Below are positions 1 through 9,540 of a stretch of DNA of 64,000 bases, piece by piece. This DNA is from an uncultured Ignatzschineria sp. Lineage in GTDB: Bacteria > Pseudomonadota > Gammaproteobacteria > Cardiobacteriales > Wohlfahrtiimonadaceae. Both the position numbers and the translations under genes were made by a program. Location: contig CALZEE010000001.1 in the NCBI GenBank assembly GCA_945639195.1, forward strand, positions 62,001 through 126,000. The letters run 5' to 3'. Under the pieces are notes generated by a model. That model did not search any database. It was not told the DNA's origin and was given only the letters and a program-made list of their open reading frames with translations. Numbering within the stretch: the stretch's first letter is position 1; each line of letters starts with the position of its first letter.

Positions 1-635
1 ATCTTCAGGGGATTAAACGGATCTTTGCGCTTGGGCGCGATTTTAGGAATAAAGAGGTTAAAGAGTAAGGCTAAGAGATAGCAGACGGTGGTTAAGGCGA
101 TGGCATAACCGACGCCTTTTTCGGCTAATATCCCACCGAGTGCTGCCCCGGAAAGAATCGCGACAATGGTCGATCCTTCTACCAGGCCATTGGCTTTAAT
201 GAGAAGTTTTGTGGAGACAAACTCACTTAGCACCCCAAATTTAGCCGGTGAGTAGATCGCAGCGCCTAAGCCAACGATGGCATAGCAGATAAATGGGCTA
301 ATGCCGGCAAAAAGAAGAAGCACCCCGATAATCTTAATGCCGTTGCCGATCATCAATACATGTGATTTTGCAAGGTTATCCGCAACATGACCGACAAATG
401 GTGCCAGAAGAATATAGAAGATGACAAAGGTTCCTTGCAAGATATAGATCGCTTCTTTGCCGTAGCTGCCGTGGCTAATGAGTTCCATTAAGGCAAAGAA
501 GAGTGCGTTATCTGCAAATGCCGAAAAGAATTGGGCATTTAAGGTTGTCATAATCCCGCGATTAAAGAGTTTTTCTGATGGCTCGAGCGGTTGATGTCGC
601 GACTGTGACGGATCCTTCGTCATTAGGTTAGTCAT
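1..635 (-). CDS. lplT: Lysophospholipid transporter LplT (partial, C-terminus off window)
   Basis: Major facilitator superfamily flippase that moves lysophospholipids across the inner membrane so that Aas can re-acylate them. The reading frame runs on the minus strand from an ATG at 635 to the window edge, about 211 codons. It carries the LplT-like first helix (FFSAFADNALFFALME) followed by further hydrophobic helices and the loop GHVADNLAKSH between helices 2 and 3. It starts only 3 bases after the aas stop codon, so the two are almost certainly co-transcribed. E. coli has the reverse order (lplT then aas). The C-terminal half lies outside the window. Confidence 0.9.
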   Translation of the reverse strand, partial: MTNLMTKDPSQSRHQPLEPSEKLFNRGIMTTLNAQFFSAFADNALFFALMELISHGSYGKEAIYILQGTFVIFYILLAPFVGHVADNLAKSHVLMIGNGIKIIGVLLLFAGISPFICYAIVGLGAAIYSPAKFGVLSEFVSTKLLIKANGLVEGSTIVAILSGAALGGILAEKGVGYAIALTTVCYLLALLFNLFIPKIAPKRKDPFNPLK

Positions 636-638
636 GAT

Positions 639-2771
639 TTAAGCATCCTCTTCAGTCGTCAGCAATTGTGTGAGTGCCGGATAATCAAGCTTTCCAGATC
701 CCAAACGCGGAAGTTCTTTGATAGGTCGTACATCACGGCTGATTGCAAGCTCTGGAGAGCCGAGTTTTCTAGCCATTTGTGTGAGGGTGCTACGATCGGT
801 TTCAGGGGCGGTGGTAAAGATGACGATAGCCTCGCCTTTTGCGCGGTCTTCACGTGTGATCGCAGCATGTTGGTAATCAGGGTAAGCTTCTCGGAAGATT
901 CGTTCAGCGGTCTCTAACGCAACCATTTCTCCGGCAATTTTTGCAAAACGTTTTGCACGACCTTCGATAGTGAGGAAGCCTTCTTCATCAATCGCAACGA
1001 TATCACCGGTATCATACCAACCTTCATTCTTATCGAGCTCATCTGTATTTAAAATGCCGGGATTATCATATAGTAGATAGCCTTTCATGACGTTCCCACC
1101 TTTTACAAGTAATCGTCCCCCATGTTCAATGCCTTCTACGGGAAGGAGTTTAGAATCAAGATTAGGGAGAAGTTTACCGATGGTATGTTCTTTGTAGTCC
1201 ATAGGGACATTGATAGAGATTACCGGTGCACATTCTGTTGCGCCATAACCTTCTAAGATACGAATGCCAAATTTCTCATTCCATGTCTGTTTCACACTCA
1301 TACTGAGTTTTTCAGCGCCGGCAACGACATAGCGAAGGGTTGTGAAATCAACGGGATTTGCATAACGCGCGTAGTTTTGTAGGAAGGTTGAGGTCCCAAA
1401 TAGTACGGTTGCACGAAGCTCGTAAATCATCTCGGGAATCACGCGATAATGCAGAGGTGAAGGATAGAAAAATGCTTTTGAGCCTGAAAGAATTGCCGTG
1501 AACATGCCTGCAGTGAGCCCAAAAGCATGGAATAGAGGGAGTGCAACCATGAAAAGATCTTTAGTTGTGAAGTCCGCGACAGTTTTAAGTTGCTCAACAT
1601 TGGTGAGAATTGAGCGATTAGAGTGAGCGACGCCTTTAGGTTTTCCTTCTGATCCAGAGGTGAAGAGTACGATAGCTTCATCATCTGCCTGAATTTCAGG
1701 GAGGTGCTTTATGGGATTCCGTCTTGCTTTTAGCACCCAGAGCTTATCTTTTAGCGTGATCTCTTTTCGAGATTCTTCTAGATAGATCCAGGTGATTTGT
1801 GGAAATGCATCAACTAAGTGCGTTAATTTCCCCTCTTTTAGGAATTTCTTAGAAGTGATCACAGTTTTAATATTTGCAGCCGTAAGTGCTGCATCGATAC
1901 CATCAACACCCGCGCTAAAATTGAGAAGTGCGCTAACGCGATTAATAGCATTTAGCCCAAGAACAGTGAGCGCAGCAGCGGTGGTATTAGGGAGCAATAC
2001 GCCGACACGGTCTTTCTCTGATGTATGGCGAGAGAAGACACGAGAGAGCGCTAAAGAACCCTCAATGAGCGCCTGATAGCTCAATGGTTTACGTGTAATA
2101 TCTTCCACGCAGTGAGTCTCTTTTCCAAATTCTGTACGCGCTTTAACGACACTCTCAAAAAGAGAGGTTGGCTGATATACTTCAAGGCGTGTTCTCATCA
2201 AGCAATCTTGGGTATATTTCGCTAAATAGTGACGAGAACTTTGAGCCGAGAGATTTTCTGGAATATCGATATAGATAGGCGCTTGCATAATAATACGAAT
2301 CGGGGCAAAGAGGCGTTGTTTCACAATCCCTTTTAATCGACTAAAGTGCGTTTTTTCTGCCCCATCAATAAATACAGGAATAAGCGGACGATTCGTTTTA
2401 TGGGCAATAAATGCAGCGCCTTCATAAAACTTCATAAAGCTCCCTGTTAGCGTAATTCTTCCTTCAGGGAAGATCGCAATACTTTGTCCTTGTTTGGCTT
2501 TTTGTAAGATCGATTTCATCGCCATAGGATGAAAGGGATCGACAGTCATGTGCGGTACAAAACGGAGGAATGGTTTGAGATACCATCTCTTAGCAATATT
2601 ATGATCAATGACAAAAAGTGGTTTTTGCGGAAGGTAGAGTCCGAGTAAAAGACCATCTAAGAAAGATTGGTGATTACAGATAATAACACCTTGTTGATCT
2701 TTGCTCTTCTCGTCGATTTCGACTTCGACGCGATAGAAGAGATTAAATAGTGCACGTAAAAACCATTTCAT
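639..2771 (-). CDS. aas: Bifunctional acyl-ACP synthetase / 2-acylglycerophosphoethanolamine acyltransferase
   Basis: Re-acylates lysophosphatidylethanolamine at the inner membrane using acyl-ACP made in situ. The N-terminal PlsC-type acyltransferase has the HxxxxD motif (NHQSFLD, H34/D39) and FPEGR near residue 102. An AMP-binding (ANL) domain follows, with the P-loop LFTSGSEGKPKG near residue 370 and the YDTGD motif near 590. The length, 710 residues, is close to the 719 of E. coli Aas. The start is supported by an AAAGGAA ribosome site 7 bases upstream. It is first gene of an aas-lplT unit and diverges from a TetR regulator gene at 3092, which is the natural candidate to control it. Confidence 0.95.
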   Translation of the reverse strand: MKWFLRALFNLFYRVEVEIDEKSKDQQGVIICNHQSFLDGLLLGLYLPQKPLFVIDHNIAKRWYLKPFLRFVPHMTVDPFHPMAMKSILQKAKQGQSIAIFPEGRITLTGSFMKFYEGAAFIAHKTNRPLIPVFIDGAEKTHFSRLKGIVKQRLFAPIRIIMQAPIYIDIPENLSAQSSRHYLAKYTQDCLMRTRLEVYQPTSLFESVVKARTEFGKETHCVEDITRKPLSYQALIEGSLALSRVFSRHTSEKDRVGVLLPNTTAAALTVLGLNAINRVSALLNFSAGVDGIDAALTAANIKTVITSKKFLKEGKLTHLVDAFPQITWIYLEESRKEITLKDKLWVLKARRNPIKHLPEIQADDEAIVLFTSGSEGKPKGVAHSNRSILTNVEQLKTVADFTTKDLFMVALPLFHAFGLTAGMFTAILSGSKAFFYPSPLHYRVIPEMIYELRATVLFGTSTFLQNYARYANPVDFTTLRYVVAGAEKLSMSVKQTWNEKFGIRILEGYGATECAPVISINVPMDYKEHTIGKLLPNLDSKLLPVEGIEHGGRLLVKGGNVMKGYLLYDNPGILNTDELDKNEGWYDTGDIVAIDEEGFLTIEGRAKRFAKIAGEMVALETAERIFREAYPDYQHAAITREDRAKGEAIVIFTTAPETDRSTLTQMARKLGSPELAISRDVRPIKELPRLGSGKLDYPALTQLLTTEEDA

Positions 2772-2913
2772 ATATGTATTCCTTTAAATCTTGAACCATC
2801 TTTGGCGTATCGCTGTGATCAATGGATGGTAATAACTTTTAATAACTGAATAATAAGGGTAATTTAACATCTTCCGGATAAATATTGCGGGGCTATTTTA
2901 ATAACATCGCATG

Positions 2914-2989
2914 GTAAACGATAGTTAACCTTTGAGGTAGATTAAGATGGGAAGGGAAATATGTCAAGAGAAAGTAATCGATTGTTAAC
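2914..2989. promoter_or_regulatory. Two operator-like repeats between aas and tetR
   Basis: Two near-identical 16-base sites, GTAAACGATAGTTAAC (2914-2929) and GTAATCGATTGTTAAC (2974-2989), lie exactly 60 bases apart in the aas-tetR intergenic region. Each is a partial palindrome (GTTAAC against GTnAnC). Fourteen of 16 bases are shared. They are probably binding sites for the adjacent TetR protein. This is inference from position and symmetry. Confidence 0.5.
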
Positions 2990-3048
2990 TATTTTTTTAT
3001 AACAAGTAAAACTACTCTTGAAAGAGAATTCCCTGAAGCGTAGAAAAT

Positions 3049-3076
3049 TGCTATACTTGACGTTAACAAACGTTAG
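3049..3076 (+). promoter_or_regulatory. tetR promoter with overlapping third operator-like site
   Basis: An extended -10 (TG-C-TATACT, 3049-3057) sits 35 bases before the tetR start. Directly downstream, GTTAACAAACGTTAG (3062-3076) is the inverse complement of a one-base-shorter version of the two sites at 2914 and 2974. A repressor bound there would cover the transcription start, suggesting autoregulation. The -35 region is weak. Confidence 0.45.
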
Positions 3077-3091
3077 CTAAAAGGAATCGCC

Positions 3092-3676
3092 GTGAAATTT
3101 GATTTTTCCAAAGAAGGTAGTAAAGGACGCTATCTTATTGCGGGTTTAACGCTCTTTGCGAGTCGTGGTTATGATCTGGTCTCTGTTAGAGATATCTCTA
3201 AAGAAGCAGGAACATCTGAAGCGGCGCTTTATAAGCATTTTAAAAGTAAAGAAGATATGGCGCGTCATCTATTTAGAATGATTATCCGTACCTATACGAG
3301 AGAGATTAAGCGGATAGCACTAGATACGAGTAAAGGAACTATCGCGCGTTTACAAGAGATGCAACAGTACACATATGCCCTCTACGAAGCAGATCCGGAG
3401 AGTGTGCAATTTGCACTATTATCTCAATATAAGTTTTGGAAGGAGATGGAAGAAGATCTCAAGCCTCATTCTTGGATGCAACAACTTTTAGAAGAAGGGA
3501 TGGCGACAGGGGAGATCGAGAAAGTTTCGATTCATACGCTTGTATCGCTTTATACCGGCATTATTTTAGAGCCTTTGATTCAGTATCAATTACTCAAAGA
3601 TTGGCATGTCTCTTGGCCTGAGTTTACTGAAGAAGTAACACAGAGTGTTCGCAAGTTGCTCGAAGCAAAGCCATAG
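3092..3676 (+). CDS. TetR/AcrR family transcriptional regulator
   Basis: One-domain repressor of the TetR class, 194 residues. The N-terminal helix-turn-helix spans about residues 27-50 (VSVRDISKEAGTSEAALYKHF). The rest is a helical ligand-binding and dimerisation domain whose ligand cannot be read from the sequence. It is transcribed divergently from aas-lplT, and three related operator-like sites occupy the intergenic region, so control of phospholipid repair genes and of itself is likely. A hairpin terminator follows 50 bases after the stop. Confidence 0.85.
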   Translation: MKFDFSKEGSKGRYLIAGLTLFASRGYDLVSVRDISKEAGTSEAALYKHFKSKEDMARHLFRMIIRTYTREIKRIALDTSKGTIARLQEMQQYTYALYEADPESVQFALLSQYKFWKEMEEDLKPHSWMQQLLEEGMATGEIEKVSIHTLVSLYTGIILEPLIQYQLLKDWHVSWPEFTEEVTQSVRKLLEAKP

Positions 3677-3728
3677 ATGAGAAGTGAATAGGGGCATTGC
3701 TATCGGTAAACTTTTAAATACCTTCGTA

Positions 3729-3762
3729 AAAAGGCGCTTCCTTTCACAGAAGCGCCTTTTTG
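3729..3762. terminator. Bidirectional terminator between tetR and usp
   Basis: The stem AAGGCGCTTC/GAAGCGCCTT with an 8-base loop is flanked by A and T runs on both sides. It can serve both convergent genes. Confidence 0.85.
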
Positions 3763-3784
3763 TAATGTCGATATTCTATAGATC

Positions 3785-4228
3785 TTAAGAGACTTTTACT
3801 GTCAGGATGTCACAAGGTGAGTCGTTAATGATTGACCCAGATGTTGATCCTAGTAAAACGCCTAAGCCTGAACGAGTATGAGAACCGATTACTAAAAGAT
3901 CTGCTTTTAACTCTTCAGAGGCACGTAAAATCCCTTCTTTTGTTGAGAGCGCTGAAATTACCATTGTGTCAGCATCAGGAATGCCAAGCTTCATTGAGAG
4001 CTCGCGCATAGATTTTTTTGCTTCAGCAATAATTTCGCTATCAGAGACTTGAGGAATAATGGGCATTAATTCATACCCAGCACTGATACTAATGCCTTCA
4101 AGAATGTTGAGTAATGTAATTTTTGCATGATTACGTCTTGCCACAATGAGGGCTTTTCTTCCTACTTTTTCGGCGTCTTGAGATTGATCGACCGCGACAA
4201 GAATATGTTGATATTCATTTTCAGACAT
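3785..4228 (-). CDS. Universal stress protein (UspA family)
   Basis: Small cytoplasmic stress protein of 147 residues with a single Usp domain. The ATP-binding signature G-2x-G-9x-G-S/T is visible at the C-terminus as GSHTRSGLGVLLGSTSGSI, so it probably binds nucleotide rather than being UspA-like and ATP-free. It begins with the usual hILVAVDqS strand. A GGAG ribosome site lies 8 bases before the ATG. The gene is divergent from prfC. No specific stress role can be inferred. Confidence 0.9.
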   Translation of the reverse strand: MSENEYQHILVAVDQSQDAEKVGRKALIVARRNHAKITLLNILEGISISAGYELMPIIPQVSDSEIIAEAKKSMRELSMKLGIPDADTMVISALSTKEGILRASEELKADLLVIGSHTRSGLGVLLGSTSGSIINDSPCDILTVKVS

Positions 4229-4417
4229 TTTTAAATCTCCATAATGTGCATTAAAACTTTAATGCGATGGTGTTATTGTGCAACGAGTGTCTCTCTTTTT
4301 GTTATATCAAGAGATCATTGATATAGCAATTCAAATACGCCGAAAAAGCGACCTAGGCTAAAAAAACGTGTACAATACGAACACCTATTTTTAGTAAGAT
4401 ATTGAAAAAATATAATC

Positions 4418-6007
4418 ATGAGTAAATTAGCGAAAGAAGTTGCCAGACGTAGAACCTTTGCCATTATTGCCCACCCGGATGCCGGTAAGACAACAATGAC
4501 CGAAAAACTCCTCCTCTTTGGAGGTGCGATTAATCTCGCCGGTTCTGTTAAAGGAAGAAAGGCCGCGCGCCATGCGACTTCTGACTGGATGGAGCTAGAG
4601 CAACAGCGTGGGATCTCTGTGACCTCATCTGTGATGCAGTTCCCTTATCGTGATTGTATGATCAACTTACTTGATACCCCAGGGCACCAAGACTTCTCGG
4701 AAGATACTTACCGTACTTTAACGGCAGTAGACTCTGCGCTCATGATGATCGACTGCGCGAACGGGGTTGAAGAACAAACCATTAAATTAATGAACGTTTG
4801 TCGCCTCCGTGATACGCCGATTATTACCTTTATTAATAAACTCGACCGTGACGGAAAAGATCCGATCGATCTCCTTGATGAAGTGGAAGATGTCTTAAAA
4901 ATTAACTGCTCACCAGTGACGTGGCCGATCGGTATGGGCCGTGATCTTAAAGGGGTTTATCATATCCTAGAAGATTATATCCATCTCTATGATTCAGTTG
5001 AGCGTGGTACTAAGAGTAAAGGCCGTATTGTGAAAGGCCTTGAGAGCAAAGAGCTGGATGAAGTATTAGGCGAAAAACTCGCTAATGACTTCAGAGAAGA
5101 AGTAGAGCTTGTTCGTACCGCAAGCCATGAATTTGATTTAGAAGCATACCTTGCCGGAACTTTAACGCCGGTTTACTTTGGATCTGCAATCACGAACTTC
5201 GGTGTGCAAGAGATGCTTGATGGTTTCGTTGAGATTTCACCAGCGCCCAAAAAACAAGCAACCTTAACGCGTGATGTAATGGCAGATGAAGAGCCTTTAA
5301 CAGGTTTTGTCTTCAAAATTCAAGCGAACATGGACCCCCGTCATCGTGACAGAATCGCCTTCATGCGTATCTGTTCTGGGAAATATACCCCAGGAATGAA
5401 TGCACGCCATGTCCGTATTGGGAAAAACATCCGTATTCCTGAAGCAATGACCTTCATGGCCTCAGACCGTGGACATCTTGAAGAAGCATATGCCGGCGAT
5501 ATTATCGGAATCTATAACCACGGTACGATTCGTATCGGGGATACATTTAGTGAAGGGGAAGAGATCAGCTTCAAAGGGATTCCAGACTTCGCACCAGAAT
5601 TATTCCGCCGAGCGCGCCTCCGTGATCCGCTTAAAATGAAGCATCTTGAGCGTGGATTACAACAGCTCTGTGAAGAAGGGGCGACACAGCTCTTTAAACC
5701 ATTCCGTAATAATGATCTCATCATTGGTGCAGTAGGGATTCTTCAGTTTGACGTTGTCGCGCATAGATTAAAACTGGAATATAACGTGGATTGTATCTTT
5801 GAACATGTGGATGTTTCAACGGCGCGTTGGGTTCACTCAACTGATGCGAAGAAATTTGCAGAGTTTAAGAAACGTGCAGAAGATAACCTCGCGCTCGATC
5901 ACCATGGTGAATATGTCTATATTGCACCAACCCGTGTGAACTTACATTTAGCACAAGAGCGCTATCCTGATATCTCATTTGATGCATTCCGTGAGATTCA
6001 TGGTTAA
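4418..6007 (+). CDS. prfC: Peptide chain release factor 3
   Basis: Translational GTPase that removes RF1/RF2 from the ribosome after termination. Its 529 residues equal the E. coli RF3 length. The P-loop HPDAGKT is at 19-25, the switch [18 protein letters not shown] near 87, and the NKLDRDG base-recognition motif near 142. Domain II and III sequence follows without interruption. A likely -10 (TACAAT at 4371) precedes it. A strong hairpin terminator follows 56 bases after the stop, so it is probably monocistronic. Confidence 0.97.
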   Translation: MSKLAKEVARRRTFAIIAHPDAGKTTMTEKLLLFGGAINLAGSVKGRKAARHATSDWMELEQQRGISVTSSVMQFPYRDCMINLLDTPGHQDFSEDTYRTLTAVDSALMMIDCANGVEEQTIKLMNVCRLRDTPIITFINKLDRDGKDPIDLLDEVEDVLKINCSPVTWPIGMGRDLKGVYHILEDYIHLYDSVERGTKSKGRIVKGLESKELDEVLGEKLANDFREEVELVRTASHEFDLEAYLAGTLTPVYFGSAITNFGVQEMLDGFVEISPAPKKQATLTRDVMADEEPLTGFVFKIQANMDPRHRDRIAFMRICSGKYTPGMNARHVRIGKNIRIPEAMTFMASDRGHLEEAYAGDIIGIYNHGTIRIGDTFSEGEEISFKGIPDFAPELFRRARLRDPLKMKHLERGLQQLCEEGATQLFKPFRNNDLIIGAVGILQFDVVAHRLKLEYNVDCIFEHVDVSTARWVHSTDAKKFAEFKKRAEDNLALDHHGEYVYIAPTRVNLHLAQERYPDISFDAFREIHG

Positions 6008-6062
6008 ATAAATTTACATCTAAAGAGATCAACACTCTTTATTGATGAAATATCTATTATTG

Positions 6063-6100
6063 AAAAGTCTATTAATGAAATGAATTAATAGACTTTTTTT
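6063..6100 (+). terminator. Rho-independent terminator of prfC
   Basis: Perfect 14-bp stem (AAAAGTCTATTAAT with its complement), 7-base loop, then a T run. Confidence 0.85.
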
Positions 6101-6273
6101 TGTCTGATTTATTTGTTATTAGTTATGTTAACAATAAGCTTCTATGGTATAAATAATTTTACAGATGATTCGTTAAAATACTCTTCTGTAGGAAAAGGAA
6201 TAGAGCATCGGCGTCAAAGAATAGTCGTAGTAATTGACGAGAGATGCCTCACTGTATGACTTAAGGGGTTACT

Positions 6274-6945
6274 ATGAAAAAGACAATATTGATTTTGGCG
6301 ATGTTTTCAGTGAGCGGAAGTGTGCTCATGGCGCAAGATTTTGAGCAGTATGTTTCAGCAAAAGGTGCATTATCTTATGTACAGAATAATTACGCGGGAA
6401 CAACAGCGCTCAGTGGTAAAGCTGTTAATAATTTTGATCATAAAAAGTCTCACTCGGTAGCGGGCTTACGCTTAGCGTACGGACTTGATTGGCAGTGGGG
6501 CTGGACAGATCTTCGCACAGAGATTGAATATGGGTATAACGGTAAGGCAAAACTCAACTTACGTGATGATCATGCGAATGCGAGAAATACGGTTAATTCA
6601 CACACAATGATGGTGAATGCTTATTATGATATTGATTTAGAGAGTGCGTGGAAACCTTACGTCGGAGTCGGAGTTGGGGTTGCGCAAGTAAAATCTGATA
6701 ACCGTGTCGGGAATGTCTATTTTTCTGATAAGAGTAATAATTTTGCGTGGAACATCAGTGCAGGCGTGACTTATCAAGTCAACGAGAAACTCGCAATTGA
6801 TGCCGGATATCGTTACACGGATTATGGTAAAGCAAAATCAGACGGTAATATGGGTAATCGCCACGTAAAAACAGAATCGAAGATTCGGGGTAATGAGCTT
6901 AATATTGGGGTTCGCTATACCTTTAAAGAGACCAATGATTATTAG
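6274..6945 (+). CDS. Small outer-membrane beta-barrel protein (opacity/OmpA-barrel type)
   Basis: A 223-residue secreted protein. A signal peptide ends near residue 20 (VLMA-QDFEQY). Alternating hydrophobic strands typical of an eight-stranded barrel follow: GLRLAYGLDWQ, TEIEYGYNG, YVGVGVGVAQVK, ISAGVTYQVNEKLAIDAGYRYTDYG and a last strand ELNIGVRYTF. It matches the general porin-like/Opa-like OM protein pattern. It ends in KETNDY after the last barrel strand, not in an aromatic residue within the strand. The gene is flanked by terminators on both sides, so it is a single-gene unit. The specific role is unknown; adhesion or membrane stability are the usual family roles. Confidence 0.75.
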   Translation: MKKTILILAMFSVSGSVLMAQDFEQYVSAKGALSYVQNNYAGTTALSGKAVNNFDHKKSHSVAGLRLAYGLDWQWGWTDLRTEIEYGYNGKAKLNLRDDHANARNTVNSHTMMVNAYYDIDLESAWKPYVGVGVGVAQVKSDNRVGNVYFSDKSNNFAWNISAGVTYQVNEKLAIDAGYRYTDYGKAKSDGNMGNRHVKTESKIRGNELNIGVRYTFKETNDY

Positions 6946-7034
6946 GTGATTGAGAGATTCTAAAATAGAGGATATGGATTATAGGGATGATTGTTGATTA
7001 TATAATTTATGACTTATAACTTTAAGATTATGAG

Positions 7035-7066
7035 AAGCTGAAGATGATGTTATCTTCAGCTTTTTT
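7035..7066 (+). terminator. Terminator after the outer-membrane barrel gene
   Basis: Stem AAGCTGAAGAT/ATCTTCAGCTT with a 6-base loop, then seven Ts. Confidence 0.8.
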
Positions 7067-7174
7067 TATATCTTTAAAAAGCGCTAAAAGAGGAAGTTAT
7101 CGATAGCCTTACTAGTCCTGATTCCTTGAGATATACTAGATAGATCACTTAAACGAGGTCTATTACGATATAAC

Positions 7175-8104
7175 ATGGCAAAAATCGCATTAAATAAAAT
7201 CGGTACAGAGCAGCGTAACCCGCGTACGATAGAGATTGATACGCTTAGCACGTTAGAGATGGTGCGTTTAATTAATCGAGAAGACCGCACGGTCATTACA
7301 GCAATCGAAGAGGCAACGCCGGCGATTGCGAGGGCGGTTGATGCGATTACATCGACGCTTAAATCTGGGGGGCGATTAGTCTATATTGGCGCCGGAACCT
7401 CTGGACGCTTAGGTGTCTTGGATGCCTCTGAATGCTTGCCGACGTTTGGCGTGGGTGAAGAGATGGTGATCGGATTAATTGCCGGTGGTGATAGAGCGCT
7501 TCGTAATCCTGTTGAAGCGGCCGAAGACAGCACGGATGCCATTATCCGAGATCTGGATGCGATTGGGTTTAATGAAAAAGATATTTTATGCGCCATTGCC
7601 TCATCAGGACGGACGCCTTACTGTGTGGGCGGGCTCCACTATGCCACGCAGCTAGGAGCGAAAAGTATTGCGCTGGCATGCGTTTCGATGAGTGAGATTG
7701 GGCAACTCGCCGATTTTCCGATTGAAGCCGTGGTGGGTGAAGAGGTAATTACAGGCTCTACTCGCATGAAGTCGGGCTCGGCGCAAAAGATGATTCTGAA
7801 TATGCTCTCAACGGGTGCGATGATTCAGCTCGGAAAGGTATACAGCAATTTAATGGTAGATGTTCGTTCGACCAATGAGAAACTCATCGAGCGTTCGCGC
7901 CGGATGTTAATGGATGCGACAGATTGTACTTATGATGAAGCCGTAGCGCTCTTAATTGCCTCGAAGCAACATGTGAAAAGTGCGATTGTGATGTATCTAT
8001 TATCCTTAGATTATGCAGCCGCAACGGCGCTTCTTGCGAAGCATGAGGGGCATATTCGTAGATTACTACAGGCGGAAATGCCGGCAATTGATCGAGGGAT
8101 TTAA
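7175..8104 (+). CDS. murQ: N-acetylmuramic acid 6-phosphate etherase
   Basis: Cleaves the lactyl ether of MurNAc-6-phosphate to GlcNAc-6-phosphate and D-lactate during cytoplasmic peptidoglycan recycling. The SIS fold has the signature GAGTSGRLGVLDASECLPTFG, with the likely catalytic Glu at 86 and a second acidic site in the EAAEDST segment near 117. The length is 309 residues (E. coli 298). It is followed 3 bases later by anmK, which makes its substrate, a classic recycling pair. Upstream ribosome site is weak (AGGT about 20 bases away). Confidence 0.96.
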   Translation: MAKIALNKIGTEQRNPRTIEIDTLSTLEMVRLINREDRTVITAIEEATPAIARAVDAITSTLKSGGRLVYIGAGTSGRLGVLDASECLPTFGVGEEMVIGLIAGGDRALRNPVEAAEDSTDAIIRDLDAIGFNEKDILCAIASSGRTPYCVGGLHYATQLGAKSIALACVSMSEIGQLADFPIEAVVGEEVITGSTRMKSGSAQKMILNMLSTGAMIQLGKVYSNLMVDVRSTNEKLIERSRRMLMDATDCTYDEAVALLIASKQHVKSAIVMYLLSLDYAAATALLAKHEGHIRRLLQAEMPAIDRGI

Positions 8105-8107
8105 GCG

Positions 8108-9316
8108 ATGAAATCACTATTTGCAGTGGGTTTAATGACGGGGACATCGCTTGATGGCGTGGATGTTGCATTGGTTAAATTAACCGGTGAAGGGTTTGAG
8201 ACACAGTGTGAATTGCTCCATTTCTTGGCGCTTCCGTTAGAAGAATCCCTGAAAGAGGAGATTCAGATAGCGTGTGATAATACGCGGGCGAGCGTTGCTT
8301 TGATCTGCTCGTTAAATATGAAGCTTGGTCAACTCTATAGCGATAGCGTTACGGCATTATTGGCGGATGTTGTGAGGTTGCAAAAAGAGGATGAGACGTT
8401 ATTCAAGGGGTTTTCCGGCAAGCTGGATTTTATCGCTTCTCATGGGCAAACGATCTATCATCTGCCGCATAAAAATGCCGAAGCAGAAGGATTAACCCCT
8501 TCTACATTACAGATTGGAGATCCTTCAATCATGGCGTATCAGCACAAAACGGATATCTATTTTAATTTTAGAATGATGGATATTGCCGCTGGTGGAGATG
8601 GTGCGCCCCTTGTTCCTTTAACAGAGCTGATTCTTTATCGAGATTCTCGAAAAAATCGTCTGCTTCAAAATATTGGCGGGATTGGGAATGTGACTATTTT
8701 GCCTAAAAATGCCGGGATTAATGAGGTTTGGGCCTTTGATACAGGACCGGGCAATATGATGATCAATGATGCGATGATGCATTATTTCCAAAAGCCCTTT
8801 GATAATCAGGGTGAAATTGCCGGAAAAGGGCAGATTATTCCGGCATTATTTACCCAACTCAAAGCGCATGCTTATTTGGCGGAGAAACCCCCTAAATCAA
8901 CAGGGCGAGAGATCTTTGGGGCAAACTATACACTGCCACTTTTAGCCCAGTTTGCAGTGGAGAAGCCTGAAGATGTGATTCATACATTAACGCGGTTTAC
9001 AGCCTTTACCATTGCCGAGAGTTATCGGCAATTTATCATGCCTCAATTAAGGATAGATGAGGTGATTATCGGGGGTGGCGGCGCTTATAATACTTCGCTT
9101 CTTACATACTTGCGTGCAGAATTGCCAGGAACGACAATACTTACGAATGAAGATATTGGTATTTCAAGTGATGCGAAAGAAGCCATTGCCTTTGCGCTAT
9201 TAGGGCATCAGACACGTTGCCTGAAAATTGGTAATGTTCCAGGTGCAACAGGGGCGCGAGAATCAGTTGTATTAGGTCAAATTTGCCCTAATCCTTTCCC
9301 CGCATCGTTTGATTAA
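8108..9316 (+). CDS. anmK: Anhydro-N-acetylmuramic acid kinase
   Basis: Phosphorylates and hydrates 1,6-anhydro-MurNAc to MurNAc-6-phosphate, the substrate of MurQ encoded just upstream. The family signature GLMTGTSLDGVDVAL is at the N-terminus. ASHGQTIYHLP, the sugar-binding AAGGDGAPLVP and FDTGPGNMMIND follow in order, and a late IIGGGGAYN nucleotide loop is present. At 402 residues it is longer than the E. coli enzyme (369). The extra sequence appears mainly in the region around residues 85-105 and a longer C-terminus. The gene is second in the murQ-anmK operon. Confidence 0.95.
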   Translation: MKSLFAVGLMTGTSLDGVDVALVKLTGEGFETQCELLHFLALPLEESLKEEIQIACDNTRASVALICSLNMKLGQLYSDSVTALLADVVRLQKEDETLFKGFSGKLDFIASHGQTIYHLPHKNAEAEGLTPSTLQIGDPSIMAYQHKTDIYFNFRMMDIAAGGDGAPLVPLTELILYRDSRKNRLLQNIGGIGNVTILPKNAGINEVWAFDTGPGNMMINDAMMHYFQKPFDNQGEIAGKGQIIPALFTQLKAHAYLAEKPPKSTGREIFGANYTLPLLAQFAVEKPEDVIHTLTRFTAFTIAESYRQFIMPQLRIDEVIIGGGGAYNTSLLTYLRAELPGTTILTNEDIGISSDAKEAIAFALLGHQTRCLKIGNVPGATGARESVVLGQICPNPFPASFD

Positions 9317-9540
9317 TGATAGAATTATGCGTTAGTAACGTTTTGATGCGATGCGAAATTTTCATTTTTTTTAAAATGACATCTATTTGATAAAGGTCTT
9401 GATGATCTTGTGTTGCATTCCAAAGCGATAATGTTTTTAAGCGATAATCATGAGGGTATCTTGTCTCTTTTACGTGAGCAGTTAACGGTACCGGGATTAT
9501 CAATGAGTAAAGAGCACTACTATTTTTTAGGAGGTTCATC

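Noticed and set aside
9317-9540. Possible small gene between anmK and kdoO
   Set aside because: Frames at 9410 on the plus strand and 9288 on the minus strand overlap real genes, lack ribosome sites and show no family features.
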